Positions 16,918 to 24,725 of a stretch of DNA of 64,000 nt are shown here, one piece after another; the stretch's first letter is position 1; every line of letters starts with the position of its first letter. Below the pieces are notes generated by a model. That model made no database searches. It was not told the origin of the DNA and saw only the letters and a list, made by a program, of their open reading frames with translations. This stretch comes from an uncultured Gammaproteobacteria bacterium. GTDB lineage: Bacteria; Pseudomonadota; Gammaproteobacteria; Arenicellales; Poriferihabitantaceae. The stretch lies in the NCBI GenBank assembly GCA_947259885.1, contig CAMYNW010000019.1, forward strand, positions 1 through 64,000. Direction: 5' to 3'. Made by a program: the position numbers and the translations under genes.

Positions 16918-18192
16918 ATGTCATTTGACAAACTTGGCCTGTCGGCCGAAATCCTGCGTGCGGTTAATGCCCAGGGCTACAACAATCCAACCCCTATCCA
17001 GAAACAAGCTATTCCCATGATCCTGCAAGGCAGGGACGTCATGGGTGGTGCCCAGACAGGCACCGGCAAGACTGCTGGTTTCACCTTGCCATTGCTGCAA
17101 AAGCTTTCGGAAAATACCAGCGATAAAAAATGCCGCCCAATACGCGCGCTCATTCTCACGCCTACAAGAGAACTGGCAGCGCAAGTGGGAGACAGTGTGC
17201 GGACTTATGGTCGCCACCTTCCGTTGAAGTCCGCAGTGATCTTCGGCGGTGTCAAGATCAATCCACAGATAGAAAAATTACGACGTGGTGTCGACATACT
17301 GGTAGCCACACCAGGCCGGCTGCTGGATCACGCTAACCAAAGGACACTGAATCTGTCGAACGTTGAAATCCTGGTGCTTGATGAAGCAGATCGTATGCTG
17401 GATATGGGTTTCATTCCCGACATACGCAGAATAATTGCGCTTTTGCCAAAAGGCAAAGAGCGCCAGAACCTGTTGTTCTCCGCGACACTCTCCAATGGAA
17501 TTAAAAAACTTTCTATGGGGATGCTTAATAATCCTGAACACATCGAAGTCGCTGCTCGAAACGCTACAGCAGATAAAATTGAGCAGCTGGTCCATCCGGT
17601 AAACAAGTCTCACAAACGAGAAGTTCTTAGTCAACTGATCAGTTCAAACAACTGGCGCCAGGTGTTAGTTTTCACCCGCACTAAACACGGCGCGAATCGA
17701 CTCAGTGAACAGTTACACAAAGATGGCCTGAATTCGGCGGCGATCCACGGCAACAAAACTCAAGGTGCGCGCACTCGTGCATTGGCTGAATTTAAACGTG
17801 GAGAGGTACGTGTGCTGGTTGCGACGGACATTGCGGCGCGTGGCCTTGACATCAATCAGCTCCCTCACGTCGTCAACTACGATCTACCTAATGTGCCGGA
17901 AGACTATGTGCACCGAATAGGTCGCACTGCGCGCGCAGGTAACGCCGGCGAAGCGATTTCTCTGGTTAGTGGAGAAGAATACGGTTTGCTGGGGGACATA
18001 GAGCGCCTGTTAAAAAGGAAAATTCCTAGGGTGACTGTTGAAGGTTACGAACCGGATCAAAAAGTGAAACCAATTGCTCTACCAAAAAAACCCAGGAACC
18101 AGGGTCGACCGAAGAAGGCAAAATCAAGCGAGAGCGGCAAGCGTCGAAGACCGAACAACAAAAAGAAAGCTGCTTTTCGAAAAGCAGCCTGA
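16918..18192 (+). CDS. rhlE: DEAD-box RNA helicase, RhlE type (424 aa)
   Basis: ATP-dependent RNA remodelling enzyme linked to ribosome assembly and RNA decay. Q motif F-D-K-L-G-L...N-P-T-P-I-Q (residues 3-30), Walker [22 protein letters not shown], then the second RecA domain with [11 protein letters not shown] and [10 protein letters not shown]. The C-terminal tail (about 385-424) is rich in Lys and Arg and should bind RNA. Length and sequence fit RhlE. A long leader with a hairpin precedes it and a perfect palindrome covers its last codons. Confidence 0.93.
   Translation: MSFDKLGLSAEILRAVNAQGYNNPTPIQKQAIPMILQGRDVMGGAQTGTGKTAGFTLPLLQKLSENTSDKKCRPIRALILTPTRELAAQVGDSVRTYGRHLPLKSAVIFGGVKINPQIEKLRRGVDILVATPGRLLDHANQRTLNLSNVEILVLDEADRMLDMGFIPDIRRIIALLPKGKERQNLLFSATLSNGIKKLSMGMLNNPEHIEVAARNATADKIEQLVHPVNKSHKREVLSQLISSNNWRQVLVFTRTKHGANRLSEQLHKDGLNSAAIHGNKTQGARTRALAEFKRGEVRVLVATDIAARGLDINQLPHVVNYDLPNVPEDYVHRIGRTARAGNAGEAISLVSGEEYGLLGDIERLLKRKIPRVTVEGYEPDQKVKPIALPKKPRNQGRPKKAKSSESGKRRRPNNKKKAAFRKAA
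18169..18188. repeat. Perfect 20-base palindrome over the end of rhlE
   Basis: Two 10-base arms, GCTGCTTTTC and GAAAAGCAGC, with no spacer. It encodes the last residues of RhlE and ends just before the stop. No T-run follows, so it is not a standard terminator; in RNA it would form a hairpin with a small loop that may protect the 3' end. Confidence 0.7.
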
Positions 18193-18281
18193 TATTGCAA
18201 AATCAGAAATAATTATCCGCTCACTATGTTTACTTTTTGAAGCTATTTGCCTCCCTACAATGGATAAAAATTGAGTTTTCA

Positions 18282-18312
18282 TTGATCGATTGCGCTACGG
18301 ATTTCGTATGAT
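18282..18312 (+). promoter_or_regulatory. Candidate MerR-type promoter of the mercury cassette
   Basis: TTGATC (18282-18287) and TATGAT (18307-18312) are separated by 19 bases, the overlong spacing typical of promoters activated by MerR-family regulators. The spacer and -10 contain a small dyad TACG-GATTT-CGTA (18296-18308). It does not match the known MerR operator and no regulator gene is nearby, so this is a suggestion. Confidence 0.33.
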
Positions 18313-18410
18313 CAGCTGAAGATTTTCAATTCCGCGCATGAAAAGAAGATTTAACAGGAATCTATTTTGCGGAACCCCTTCATCATAGTTCTCTCTTAGG
18401 GCGTACTATT

Positions 18411-18614
18411 ATGCAGAACTCTACTTTACTGAAGACAGGAGTAATCGGGACGGTTGTCGCAGCGCTATGTTGTTTTACACCGGTGCTGGTAGTTTTACTG
18501 GGTGCAGTTGGCCTGTCCGCCCTGACCGGATTTCTTGACCTGGTGTTGTTTCCAGCGTTAGCGGTATTTCTTGGGATCACTGTTTTTGCTTTATGGAAGA
18601 AAACGAAAAGGTAG
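18411..18614 (+). CDS. merF: MerF-like mercuric ion transporter, short form (67 aa)
   Basis: A small inner-membrane protein with two hydrophobic helices (about residues 9-33 and 40-60). The first contains the C20-C21 pair in A-L-C-C-F-T-P-V-L-V, followed by L-L-G-A-V-G-L-S-A-L-T-G, which is the MerF signature. MerF carries Hg(II) inward to the cytoplasmic reductase. Known MerF proteins are about 81 residues and have a second vicinal Cys pair near the C-terminus; this one ends W-K-K-T-K-R and lacks it. The next gene overlaps by 22 bases in another frame and encodes a Cys-rich protein. No merA, merT or merP is present in the window. Confidence 0.85.
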   Translation: MQNSTLLKTGVIGTVVAALCCFTPVLVVLLGAVGLSALTGFLDLVLFPALAVFLGITVFALWKKTKR

Positions 18615-18808
18615 TTCAAGAGTCGATTATTACCTGCCCCTGGTGTAATCACAGCGAGGTTGAAATTATGCCGACTGATGCATGCCAGTGGTTCTATGAG
18701 TGCAAAGGCTGTGGTGAATTGCTGAAACCTAAAAAAGGCGATTGCTGCGTTTTCTGCTCCTATGGTTCCGTGCCATGCCCTCCAATCCAGATACAAGGCA
18801 AGTGCTGA
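18593..18808 (+). CDS. GDCCVxC-domain Cys-rich protein (71 aa)
   Basis: Ten cysteines in 71 residues: C15-x2-C18 and C37-x2-C40 look like a zinc-ribbon pair, then G-D-C51-C52-V-F-C55-S-Y-G, C62-P-P-I-Q and a C-terminal C71. G-D-C-C-V-x-C defines a family described as (seleno)proteins because some members have selenocysteine in this motif; here all positions are Cys. Members commonly sit beside merF-like genes. Cytoplasmic, no membrane segment. It overlaps merF by 22 bases, so translation is probably coupled. It may accept the metal ion from MerF in place of the missing second Cys pair; that is inference. Confidence 0.85.
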   Translation: MEENEKVVQESIITCPWCNHSEVEIMPTDACQWFYECKGCGELLKPKKGDCCVFCSYGSVPCPPIQIQGKC

Positions 18809-18866
18809 TCGCTAATTTTATTCGTTGGACCGGTAACGGGAATTTAATTGCTTAAGTGGTGATGTC

Positions 18867-20516
18867 CTATTGACGTTCCATGCAGTCAACATAGCTGCGG
18901 AAATTCAGTTTGTAATTATAAAAAGCGCCGGCCATGGTTTCGCCGCAGGGGTGTACGCCAACGATGCTGTGAGAGATCTCGTTAAAAATCTCATAGTCCG
19001 ATTGAGAGAAGTGAACCAGCTGTTGTTCAAGATATTCCACCGGTAAAACCGGGTCGAGGGCCCCGTGCAGGAATAAAGTGGGAATATTAGTCACGACCGG
19101 TTGGCCTTCTATTGGCGGCGCGGCCGGCACTGGCAAGCGGGTGCACTTTTCACGACTGTATTCAAGTAGCGCTATCGCAGACTCGCGAAGTTGAGGACGT
19201 AGCCTGGCCGCTGATTCAATTGCCTTACGGTAATCAATGAATGGCGATTCTTCATAGCAAAAATGTGCGGCGGCGCTGGCGTCTCCGAAATCTGGATTGG
19301 TTTGAAATTCGATCCAGTCATTTACTTTTTCCTCAAAAACCCCTGGCTCGTTGTTTTCTAGGTCGGCAATAATTTGCGGAATTTCGCTAAATTGTTCGGC
19401 GTCATAGAGTGCGTCGTAAAGTACGCTGAGAAAACGATCGGCACTAAGCACCATGTCCAATTTCTGGTTGTTAAACGGATGCTCGATAGTTATTTGAACT
19501 GGATTGCTTTTGAGTGAATCCACTAGGGACCAGAATCGTTGCTCTGGATTTTCCAGTGCATCTAAACACGGGGGGGAGTCTGCACAAATGGCAATCAGGC
19601 GTTCAAAAGCGTCCTCGAGGTCCTCTGCATATCGATCCATATAGCGTATGTTTGGAAACACCGTTGCATCCAATACCATCGACTCGACCGTATTCGGATA
19701 CTCCCTGGCCAAGGTCAGGGCGTAGCGGCTGCCATAAGACACCCCGTATAAATTCCATTTCTTAATCTGCAGCTGTTGACGTAAAAGCTCGACATCTCTC
19801 GCCACCGAGATGCTGTTGTAGGCGGAGATTTCGATTCCTTCCTGCGCCAATCTATCCATGCAACGCTGATTAGCCTCGACGTTCCAGGCGACCTCCTGCT
19901 CAATTGTCAGGTCGCGGCTAAGCGAATCAAGGAAAGCGGGAATGTATTCTGTGCATACTAGTACCGGTTGCGCTAAGCCGACGCCGCGCGGGTCTATCAG
20001 GTAAAGGTCTCTGCCATCTTCAACAGACATTACCTGGTACCAGTCCCAGAGCCAGTTTTCAATCGTACCGGCATCGAAACCCATCGGATTGCCCGGTCCG
20101 CCTCCACCCAAGTGCAGCACAGGGGTCTTTTTTGATACCTTCCGTGCGCTGGACAATTTAATCACCGGAAAATTGATTAACCGGCTTTCAGGGCTGTTGT
20201 GATTTTCAGGAACATGCATTGTGAAGCAGCTTGTATGTTGCGACTCACTGGCAGCCTCAAACCAGCATTCGATTTGCTCAAGTCTGGGCGGTGCAGAGGT
20301 TGAGGTTTGTAAAGGGGAAACAGCGGAAACCGAATCTTGATTAGCCTGTCTCGGATCGAAAATGGCTTCTTCTGTGCTTCCACAACTATAGAGCGATGCG
20401 GTCAGAGCGAACAAACCGACAGTATTAACCACTCCTCGGGTCGAGTTAGATCTTGCTTTCACTGCCAGGCTAGTTTGTTTGAGTTGCCGACACAAGGTGC
20501 TTTCACTAATCCTCAT
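18867..20516 (-). CDS. Exported alpha/beta hydrolase, S33 / tripeptidyl-aminopeptidase-like (549 aa)
   Basis: A probable lipoprotein: hydrophobic segment at residues 29-42 ending L-Y-S-C45, a lipobox-like site. An alpha/beta-hydrolase core follows with oxyanion-side G-G-G-G-P-G-N-P, nucleophile elbow G-V-S250-Y-G, and late D and H candidates in H-G-A-L-D-P-V-L-P and S-H-S-I-V-G-V-H. The C-terminal part matches the TAP-like domain of S33 peptidases that cut one to three residues from peptide N-termini. Activity is predicted from motifs. The gene ends near the ferredoxin-reductase gene on the same strand (42 bases between), so an operon is possible. Confidence 0.83.
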   Translation of the reverse strand: MRISESTLCRQLKQTSLAVKARSNSTRGVVNTVGLFALTASLYSCGSTEEAIFDPRQANQDSVSAVSPLQTSTSAPPRLEQIECWFEAASESQHTSCFTMHVPENHNSPESRLINFPVIKLSSARKVSKKTPVLHLGGGGPGNPMGFDAGTIENWLWDWYQVMSVEDGRDLYLIDPRGVGLAQPVLVCTEYIPAFLDSLSRDLTIEQEVAWNVEANQRCMDRLAQEGIEISAYNSISVARDVELLRQQLQIKKWNLYGVSYGSRYALTLAREYPNTVESMVLDATVFPNIRYMDRYAEDLEDAFERLIAICADSPPCLDALENPEQRFWSLVDSLKSNPVQITIEHPFNNQKLDMVLSADRFLSVLYDALYDAEQFSEIPQIIADLENNEPGVFEEKVNDWIEFQTNPDFGDASAAAHFCYEESPFIDYRKAIESAARLRPQLRESAIALLEYSREKCTRLPVPAAPPIEGQPVVTNIPTLFLHGALDPVLPVEYLEQQLVHFSQSDYEIFNEISHSIVGVHPCGETMAGAFYNYKLNFRSYVDCMERQ

Positions 20517-20558
20517 CCCGCCTTTTTCGTCTGTCAGGAATTCAGCAGTCGAAAGTTT

Positions 20559-21578
20559 TCAGTCCTGTGGCGCGTAGTCGAATGAGTCGAAGAAGAAATG
20601 ATCGGATTGCATTCCCTTGGACGACAAACTATCCCTGATTGCGTCAATCATCACTGGCGGGCCACTGGCATAAACATCAAAATCTCTGAAGTCTTGATAG
20701 CTGTCCGTGACGGCTTCGTGTACCCATCCGGTGGCGCCGGTCCAGCTATCCGAACTTGAATCAGAGAGGACAGGCGTGTACTTAAAATTTGCATAAGTTT
20801 CAGCCCACCCTGTGGCAAGATTGTCGAGATACAGATCCTGCTGATCACGAGCACCCCAGAAAAGATGTATGTTGTAATCCGGATTATCCGACATGGCGTG
20901 TTCGATCAGACCTTTGACTGGCGAAAATCCAGTGCCGCCCGCGATCATGATGACAGGTCGGTCGACCTCGGTTTGCATGAAGTATGTGCCAAAGGGTCCC
21001 TCCAGTCGCAGCAGGTCTCGTTCCTTCATGGATTCAAATACCCTGGGTGTGAAATGCCCTCCAGGAACATGTCGAATATGGATCTCAAGGCCCTGTTCTT
21101 TGGAATCCGCAGGCTGATTAGCGATTGAGAAACTGCGCCGCTGGCCATCTTTCATCAGGATGTCGATATACTGACCGGCGATATAGTTGAATTCCTGGGA
21201 CTTTGGTAAAGCCAGATAGAGCCGTATTACATCCTCGGCCAGTCTTTCCAGTTTGCCCACCCGGCAGGGCAGAATCTTGATCTGAATGTTCTGTCCCGAC
21301 ATGACCTCATCGACGTCGATTACCACGTCTTCGAGCGGGATAGCCTGGCAAATCAGCATTTTTCCGGCCTGCTTTTCCTCGTCGCTTAGAGCGAACTCCT
21401 CGTGCTCACCGTAATCCACTGTGCCACTCACTAGCGTGCATTTACATGCACCGCACACCCCGCTTCGACATCCGTAAGGAAAGATGCGATTGTCACGCAG
21501 AGCGGCGTCCAGAATAGTTTCATCCGGATTGGTGGTAAAGCTGCCGTCATTGCGCTGGTTGGTGACTGTGAAAGACAT
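20559..21578 (-). CDS. [2Fe-2S] ferredoxin / FAD-NAD(P)H reductase (339 aa)
   Basis: An N-terminal plant-type ferredoxin domain (about 1-90) has C-R-S-G-V-C-G-A-C-K-C for the [2Fe-2S] cluster plus a later Cys in M-L-I-C-Q-A. Then an FAD domain with R-R-S-F-S-I-A-N and an NAD(P) domain with I-A-G-G-T-G-F-S-P, ending in V-Y-A-S-G-P-P and F-F-F-D-S-F. This is the layout of phenol/methane-oxygenase reductases and of AscD-like CDP-6-deoxy-delta-3,4-glucoseen reductases; many proteobacterial members carry the latter name without proof. Start set at ATG 21578 because the ferredoxin fold begins there; a TTG at 21632 in frame would almost touch divergent mutM. Confidence 0.88.
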   Translation of the reverse strand: MSFTVTNQRNDGSFTTNPDETILDAALRDNRIFPYGCRSGVCGACKCTLVSGTVDYGEHEEFALSDEEKQAGKMLICQAIPLEDVVIDVDEVMSGQNIQIKILPCRVGKLERLAEDVIRLYLALPKSQEFNYIAGQYIDILMKDGQRRSFSIANQPADSKEQGLEIHIRHVPGGHFTPRVFESMKERDLLRLEGPFGTYFMQTEVDRPVIMIAGGTGFSPVKGLIEHAMSDNPDYNIHLFWGARDQQDLYLDNLATGWAETYANFKYTPVLSDSSSDSWTGATGWVHEAVTDSYQDFRDFDVYASGPPVMIDAIRDSLSSKGMQSDHFFFDSFDYAPQD

Positions 21579-21641
21579 AATTTGTTGATGGAATAATGTA
21601 TCCTTGAGGCCGCGATTGTAACTACTTTGCAATGAAAAACC

Positions 21642-22457
21642 ATGCCCGAACTACCCGAGGTTGAGACAACACTGAACGGGATTGCGCCATATCTTTCGGG
21701 TCAAACTTTAACAGCAATCAAGGTGCGGGACCGTCGTCTACGCTGGCCTGTGACACGGGGTCTTGAGCAAAAAGCAGCTGGCCAGAAAATTAGATTTCTT
21801 GAACGAAGAGGTAAATACATCTTGCTCGGACTTGAGCATGGTGGGTTGTTAATCCACCTTGGGATGTCTGGTTCCATGAGAGTATTGCCGGAAGCAGTGC
21901 CGCCTCAGGTACATGATCATTTTGATTTGGAAACCAGTGCAGGGCAGGTGGTCAGGTATCGTGATCCGCGTCGCTTCGGATGCCTGCTGTGGTATCCCGG
22001 TGATGTTAGGAAGCATCCGCGTCTTGAGAATCTGGGTGTTGAACCCCTGGACTCTTCTTTCAACGGCAAGGTTCTTCACGAGGCCTCTCGGAGCCGGCGT
22101 GTAGCGGTCAAGAATCTGATTATGAACGGAGAAGTGGTAGTTGGGGTCGGCAATATTTACGCTTCTGAATCTTTATTTGATGCCGGGATCCACCCTCGCC
22201 GAAGCTGCTATCGCATCTCGCTAGCGAGATATGAACGGCTGTCACAATCCATTCGTAAGATACTAGCGAACGCAATACGGCAGGGCGGTACTACGCTTCG
22301 GGATTTCGTGCGCGCAGATGGCCGCCCAGGCTACTTCGAGCAGCGGTTGTTAGTGTATGGGCGCGAAGGCCTGCCCTGTGATCGATGTGGTGGGGATATT
22401 CGCAAGACCGTTATCGGTCAGCGGGCGTCTTACTATTGCCCAGGATGTCAGCGTTGA
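21642..22457 (+). CDS. mutM: Formamidopyrimidine-DNA glycosylase (271 aa)
   Basis: Removes oxidised purines such as 8-oxoguanine and nicks the DNA. The N-terminus M-P-E-L-P-E-V-E-T supplies the catalytic Pro2 and Glu3. A G-N-I-Y-A-S-E segment forms the helix-two-turn-helix, and the C-terminal zinc finger is C-x2-C (C-D-R-C) and C-P-G-C near the end. Length matches E. coli MutM (269). The next gene begins inside the last codons of mutM. Confidence 0.97.
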   Translation: MPELPEVETTLNGIAPYLSGQTLTAIKVRDRRLRWPVTRGLEQKAAGQKIRFLERRGKYILLGLEHGGLLIHLGMSGSMRVLPEAVPPQVHDHFDLETSAGQVVRYRDPRRFGCLLWYPGDVRKHPRLENLGVEPLDSSFNGKVLHEASRSRRVAVKNLIMNGEVVVGVGNIYASESLFDAGIHPRRSCYRISLARYERLSQSIRKILANAIRQGGTTLRDFVRADGRPGYFEQRLLVYGREGLPCDRCGGDIRKTVIGQRASYYCPGCQR

Positions 22458-23137
22458 ACAAGCCATTGTCTCGCAATCAAAGCGTCACTAACCTCTTGTG
22501 GTTCGGATTGCTTGGATTAGTGGTTATCTGCTTCATGGCCCTGATCTTTGAAGCATTAAAAATCGAGCGAGGGCTTCACCAGCGGGTGTCAGGGCGGGTT
22601 GACGAGGCCGGATACCGACGCGTTGGCGTTGAGGCCAGGGGCCGGGACATTCTTCTAAATGGACATGTCTCGAGTCGCGAGGCCGCAGACCGAGTTGTCA
22701 GTCTGGTGTCGTCTGTTGCCGGAGTCAGAGTAGTGAAACCGGCATTAAAAGTCACGGTACTGCGCTTGCCTCATTTGCGTATTAGCACCAGTCAAGAGGC
22801 GTTATTTGAATTCAGCGGGGAGTTGCCGGATCAGGCCCATGCTGACCTGCTAACAGAATTACTTGGGTCGAAAGTAGTCAATTCGGAGAATATGAGAATA
22901 ACTATTGAGCCCGAAACAGGGGAGCCAGAATGGATAGTCGCTGCTGCACGGTCATTTATACTTGGGAAGAAAGTTGACAATCTGGAGATCGAGATTGGTG
23001 CAGGGAAAATATCCTTCGCGGGTCGAACGGCCAATCCCGAGATTTATCAGGATGTTATGGACGAATTGGTTATGATTGCTGGCGAAAACGGATTGCAGAT
23101 GATTAATCGATTGGCTCTGCTGCCAAGCAGCGGTTGA
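22445..23137 (+). CDS. Inner-membrane protein with BON-like repeats (230 aa)
   Basis: One membrane segment near residues 14-40 (N-L-L-W-F-G-L-L-G-L-V-V-I-C-F), then an exported region with at least one BON-like unit (about 55-100: G-V-E-A-R-G-R-D-I-L-L-N-G-H-V-S-S-R-E-A-A-D-R-V, then A-G-V-R-V-V) and a second, weaker one around 170-215 (I-S-F-A-G-R-T-A-N-P). BON domains bind lipid or membrane surfaces. Function unknown. ATG 22445 overlaps the end of mutM by 13 bases; a longer frame from 22385 would lie entirely within mutM. Confidence 0.68.
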   Translation: MSALNKPLSRNQSVTNLLWFGLLGLVVICFMALIFEALKIERGLHQRVSGRVDEAGYRRVGVEARGRDILLNGHVSSREAADRVVSLVSSVAGVRVVKPALKVTVLRLPHLRISTSQEALFEFSGELPDQAHADLLTELLGSKVVNSENMRITIEPETGEPEWIVAAARSFILGKKVDNLEIEIGAGKISFAGRTANPEIYQDVMDELVMIAGENGLQMINRLALLPSSG

Positions 23138-23210
23138 GAACAGGTATGGTGCTCAGCGTTAATTTTGTGAAAAATTACCTGTATTTTCAGTTAATTAAGG
23201 TCAAATTTTC

Positions 23211-23240
23211 TGGACACGGAATAGCTGCGGGGAATATAAT
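23211..23240 (+). promoter_or_regulatory. Promoter of the porin-like gene
   Basis: TGGACA (23211-23216), 18-base spacer, TATAAT (23235-23240, perfect -10), about 40 bases ahead of the GTG start at 23280. Confidence 0.6.
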
Positions 23241-23279
23241 AGGGGTGTGAGGAGGCCAGCAGGTTAATATGAGTTTGTT

Positions 23280-24506
23280 GTGAATAATCTGTTCAAAATC
23301 AGTAAGATAGTGTATCGTCGCCGCCAAGGCAGTGGGCGAGGGAATTGCTCGTTCAGGGCTTTCTCCCGATCATTGCGGGCGCCATCGATTGCTGCAGTCA
23401 CCGCGACCGCAGTTTTATTAAGTTCTTCAATGGCCTATGGTGCAGGCTCCGAAGGTCAGCCACTGACCATCGACGATTTCGGTTTCAGCGGTGTGATGAA
23501 CGATCGACTATTCTCCTCCAGCTACCGAATTGAGAGTAATTCCGTGGTGAATCCGACCTCTGGTGGAAGAATCGGTCTGCAATCTATGCTTGAAATTGAC
23601 TCCTCTGACTCGAAGCTTGCCATAGAGTCATCGGCGGATAGTCTTGGTTACCTGGGTCAGGGTCTTGGTTTTGAAGACGAACAACAAGTTGAGGTGCGGC
23701 GTTTTTCTACTGCACTGGAAACACAAAGTGGCGTTCTGACCGTTGGAAACGACTGGTCTAATTTTCAGGATTTTCTGCTCTCGGACCAGACCTCGCGGGG
23801 TATCGTCGGTTCAGCGTATACCAGTCTTGATCGGTCGAGGCTTAGCCGGGCAAACCTCACCACCGAACAAATCAGCTGGGAGACCCGGAACGGTTTTAGT
23901 ATTGCCGTTGAGAACGAATTAGAGTTAGAGGGTGAAACCTTGATTTCACAACCTGGGTACAGCAGTTCTCCCAGTCTGGTACTGTCGTGGAAGGGCAGAG
24001 ATGGACGTACTAATGGTGAATATAGCTTTTCTGCCATGGGCAGAAACCTTGAGCTGAATGATTCTGTGCAGGTTGAAGATAACGATACGCTCGGTTGGGG
24101 TCTTAACCTGGCAGGCGGTTGGCGATTTGGTGATCTATTCGCTGCCCTGAAAGTGACCCTGGGTAACAGCATTGACAGCTTTATTCTTGGTCAGCTTGGT
24201 GATCGAAACACTGCAGCTTCTGCCCTGCAGCCTACTAGTGCTGAAGGATCCTTCAATCTTAATCCAAGCCTCAGTTATCGCTTGGGAGAAACTTCAAATC
24301 TGCATTTCTCTCTCAACCGATTTAAGTCAAGTAGCCTAAACACCTCTCACGGTATCGATACGCTTGACACCATCCATCTCGGTTATACCTGGAATCCCTG
24401 GCCAAGCACTCGAATTGGAATCGAGTTCGTCGGTAAAGATGTAGAGGGTGTGGGCCAGATGAGCGATTCCAACGAAGTTAATTTCGCCGCTAGCAAACGG
24501 TTCTAA
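23280..24506 (+). CDS. Outer-membrane porin-like protein, DcaP-type (408 aa)
   Basis: A very basic n-region (residues 1-33), hydrophobic core I-A-A-V-T-A-T-A-V-L-L-S-S-S and a cleavage site near M-A-Y-G-A form an unusually long signal peptide. The mature part is rich in alternating Ser/Asn/hydrophobic strands and ends in F, as expected of a beta barrel. G-V-L-T-V-G-N-D-W-S-N-F-Q-D-F resembles the strand and loop in DcaP-like porins. Cargo unknown; family members pass dicarboxylates or other negatively charged solutes. Start is GTG 23280, overlapping the stop of a 4-codon frame (ATG 23269) by GTGA. Confidence 0.7.
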   Translation: MNNLFKISKIVYRRRQGSGRGNCSFRAFSRSLRAPSIAAVTATAVLLSSSMAYGAGSEGQPLTIDDFGFSGVMNDRLFSSSYRIESNSVVNPTSGGRIGLQSMLEIDSSDSKLAIESSADSLGYLGQGLGFEDEQQVEVRRFSTALETQSGVLTVGNDWSNFQDFLLSDQTSRGIVGSAYTSLDRSRLSRANLTTEQISWETRNGFSIAVENELELEGETLISQPGYSSSPSLVLSWKGRDGRTNGEYSFSAMGRNLELNDSVQVEDNDTLGWGLNLAGGWRFGDLFAALKVTLGNSIDSFILGQLGDRNTAASALQPTSAEGSFNLNPSLSYRLGETSNLHFSLNRFKSSSLNTSHGIDTLDTIHLGYTWNPWPSTRIGIEFVGKDVEGVGQMSDSNEVNFAASKRF

Positions 24507-24634
24507 CCGGTCTCTTCTCGGATTGGTTTAAATCTGTAACACCGGCCGCAGTATTCTTTTTAGTCTAGTGCGAGCTTCCCTGCCCGATTTGCCACAGCTC
24601 AGTGGAATTAAACCTAATATGATCCTATTCTCTT

Positions 24635-24654
24635 AAGGCAGGTAATTGCCTTTT
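24635..24654 (+). terminator. Weak hairpin terminator candidate
   Basis: AAGGCA (24635-24640), 6-base loop, TGCCTT (24647-24652), then two more T. It lies 130 bases after the porin-like gene and between convergent genes. Confidence 0.35.
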
Positions 24655-24725
24655 AGTGGCTAGTGGCTAGCCTGATTGAAGATCCAGCTGACGCAAACAA
24701 CAATATCCCACAATGCCCGCAACGC

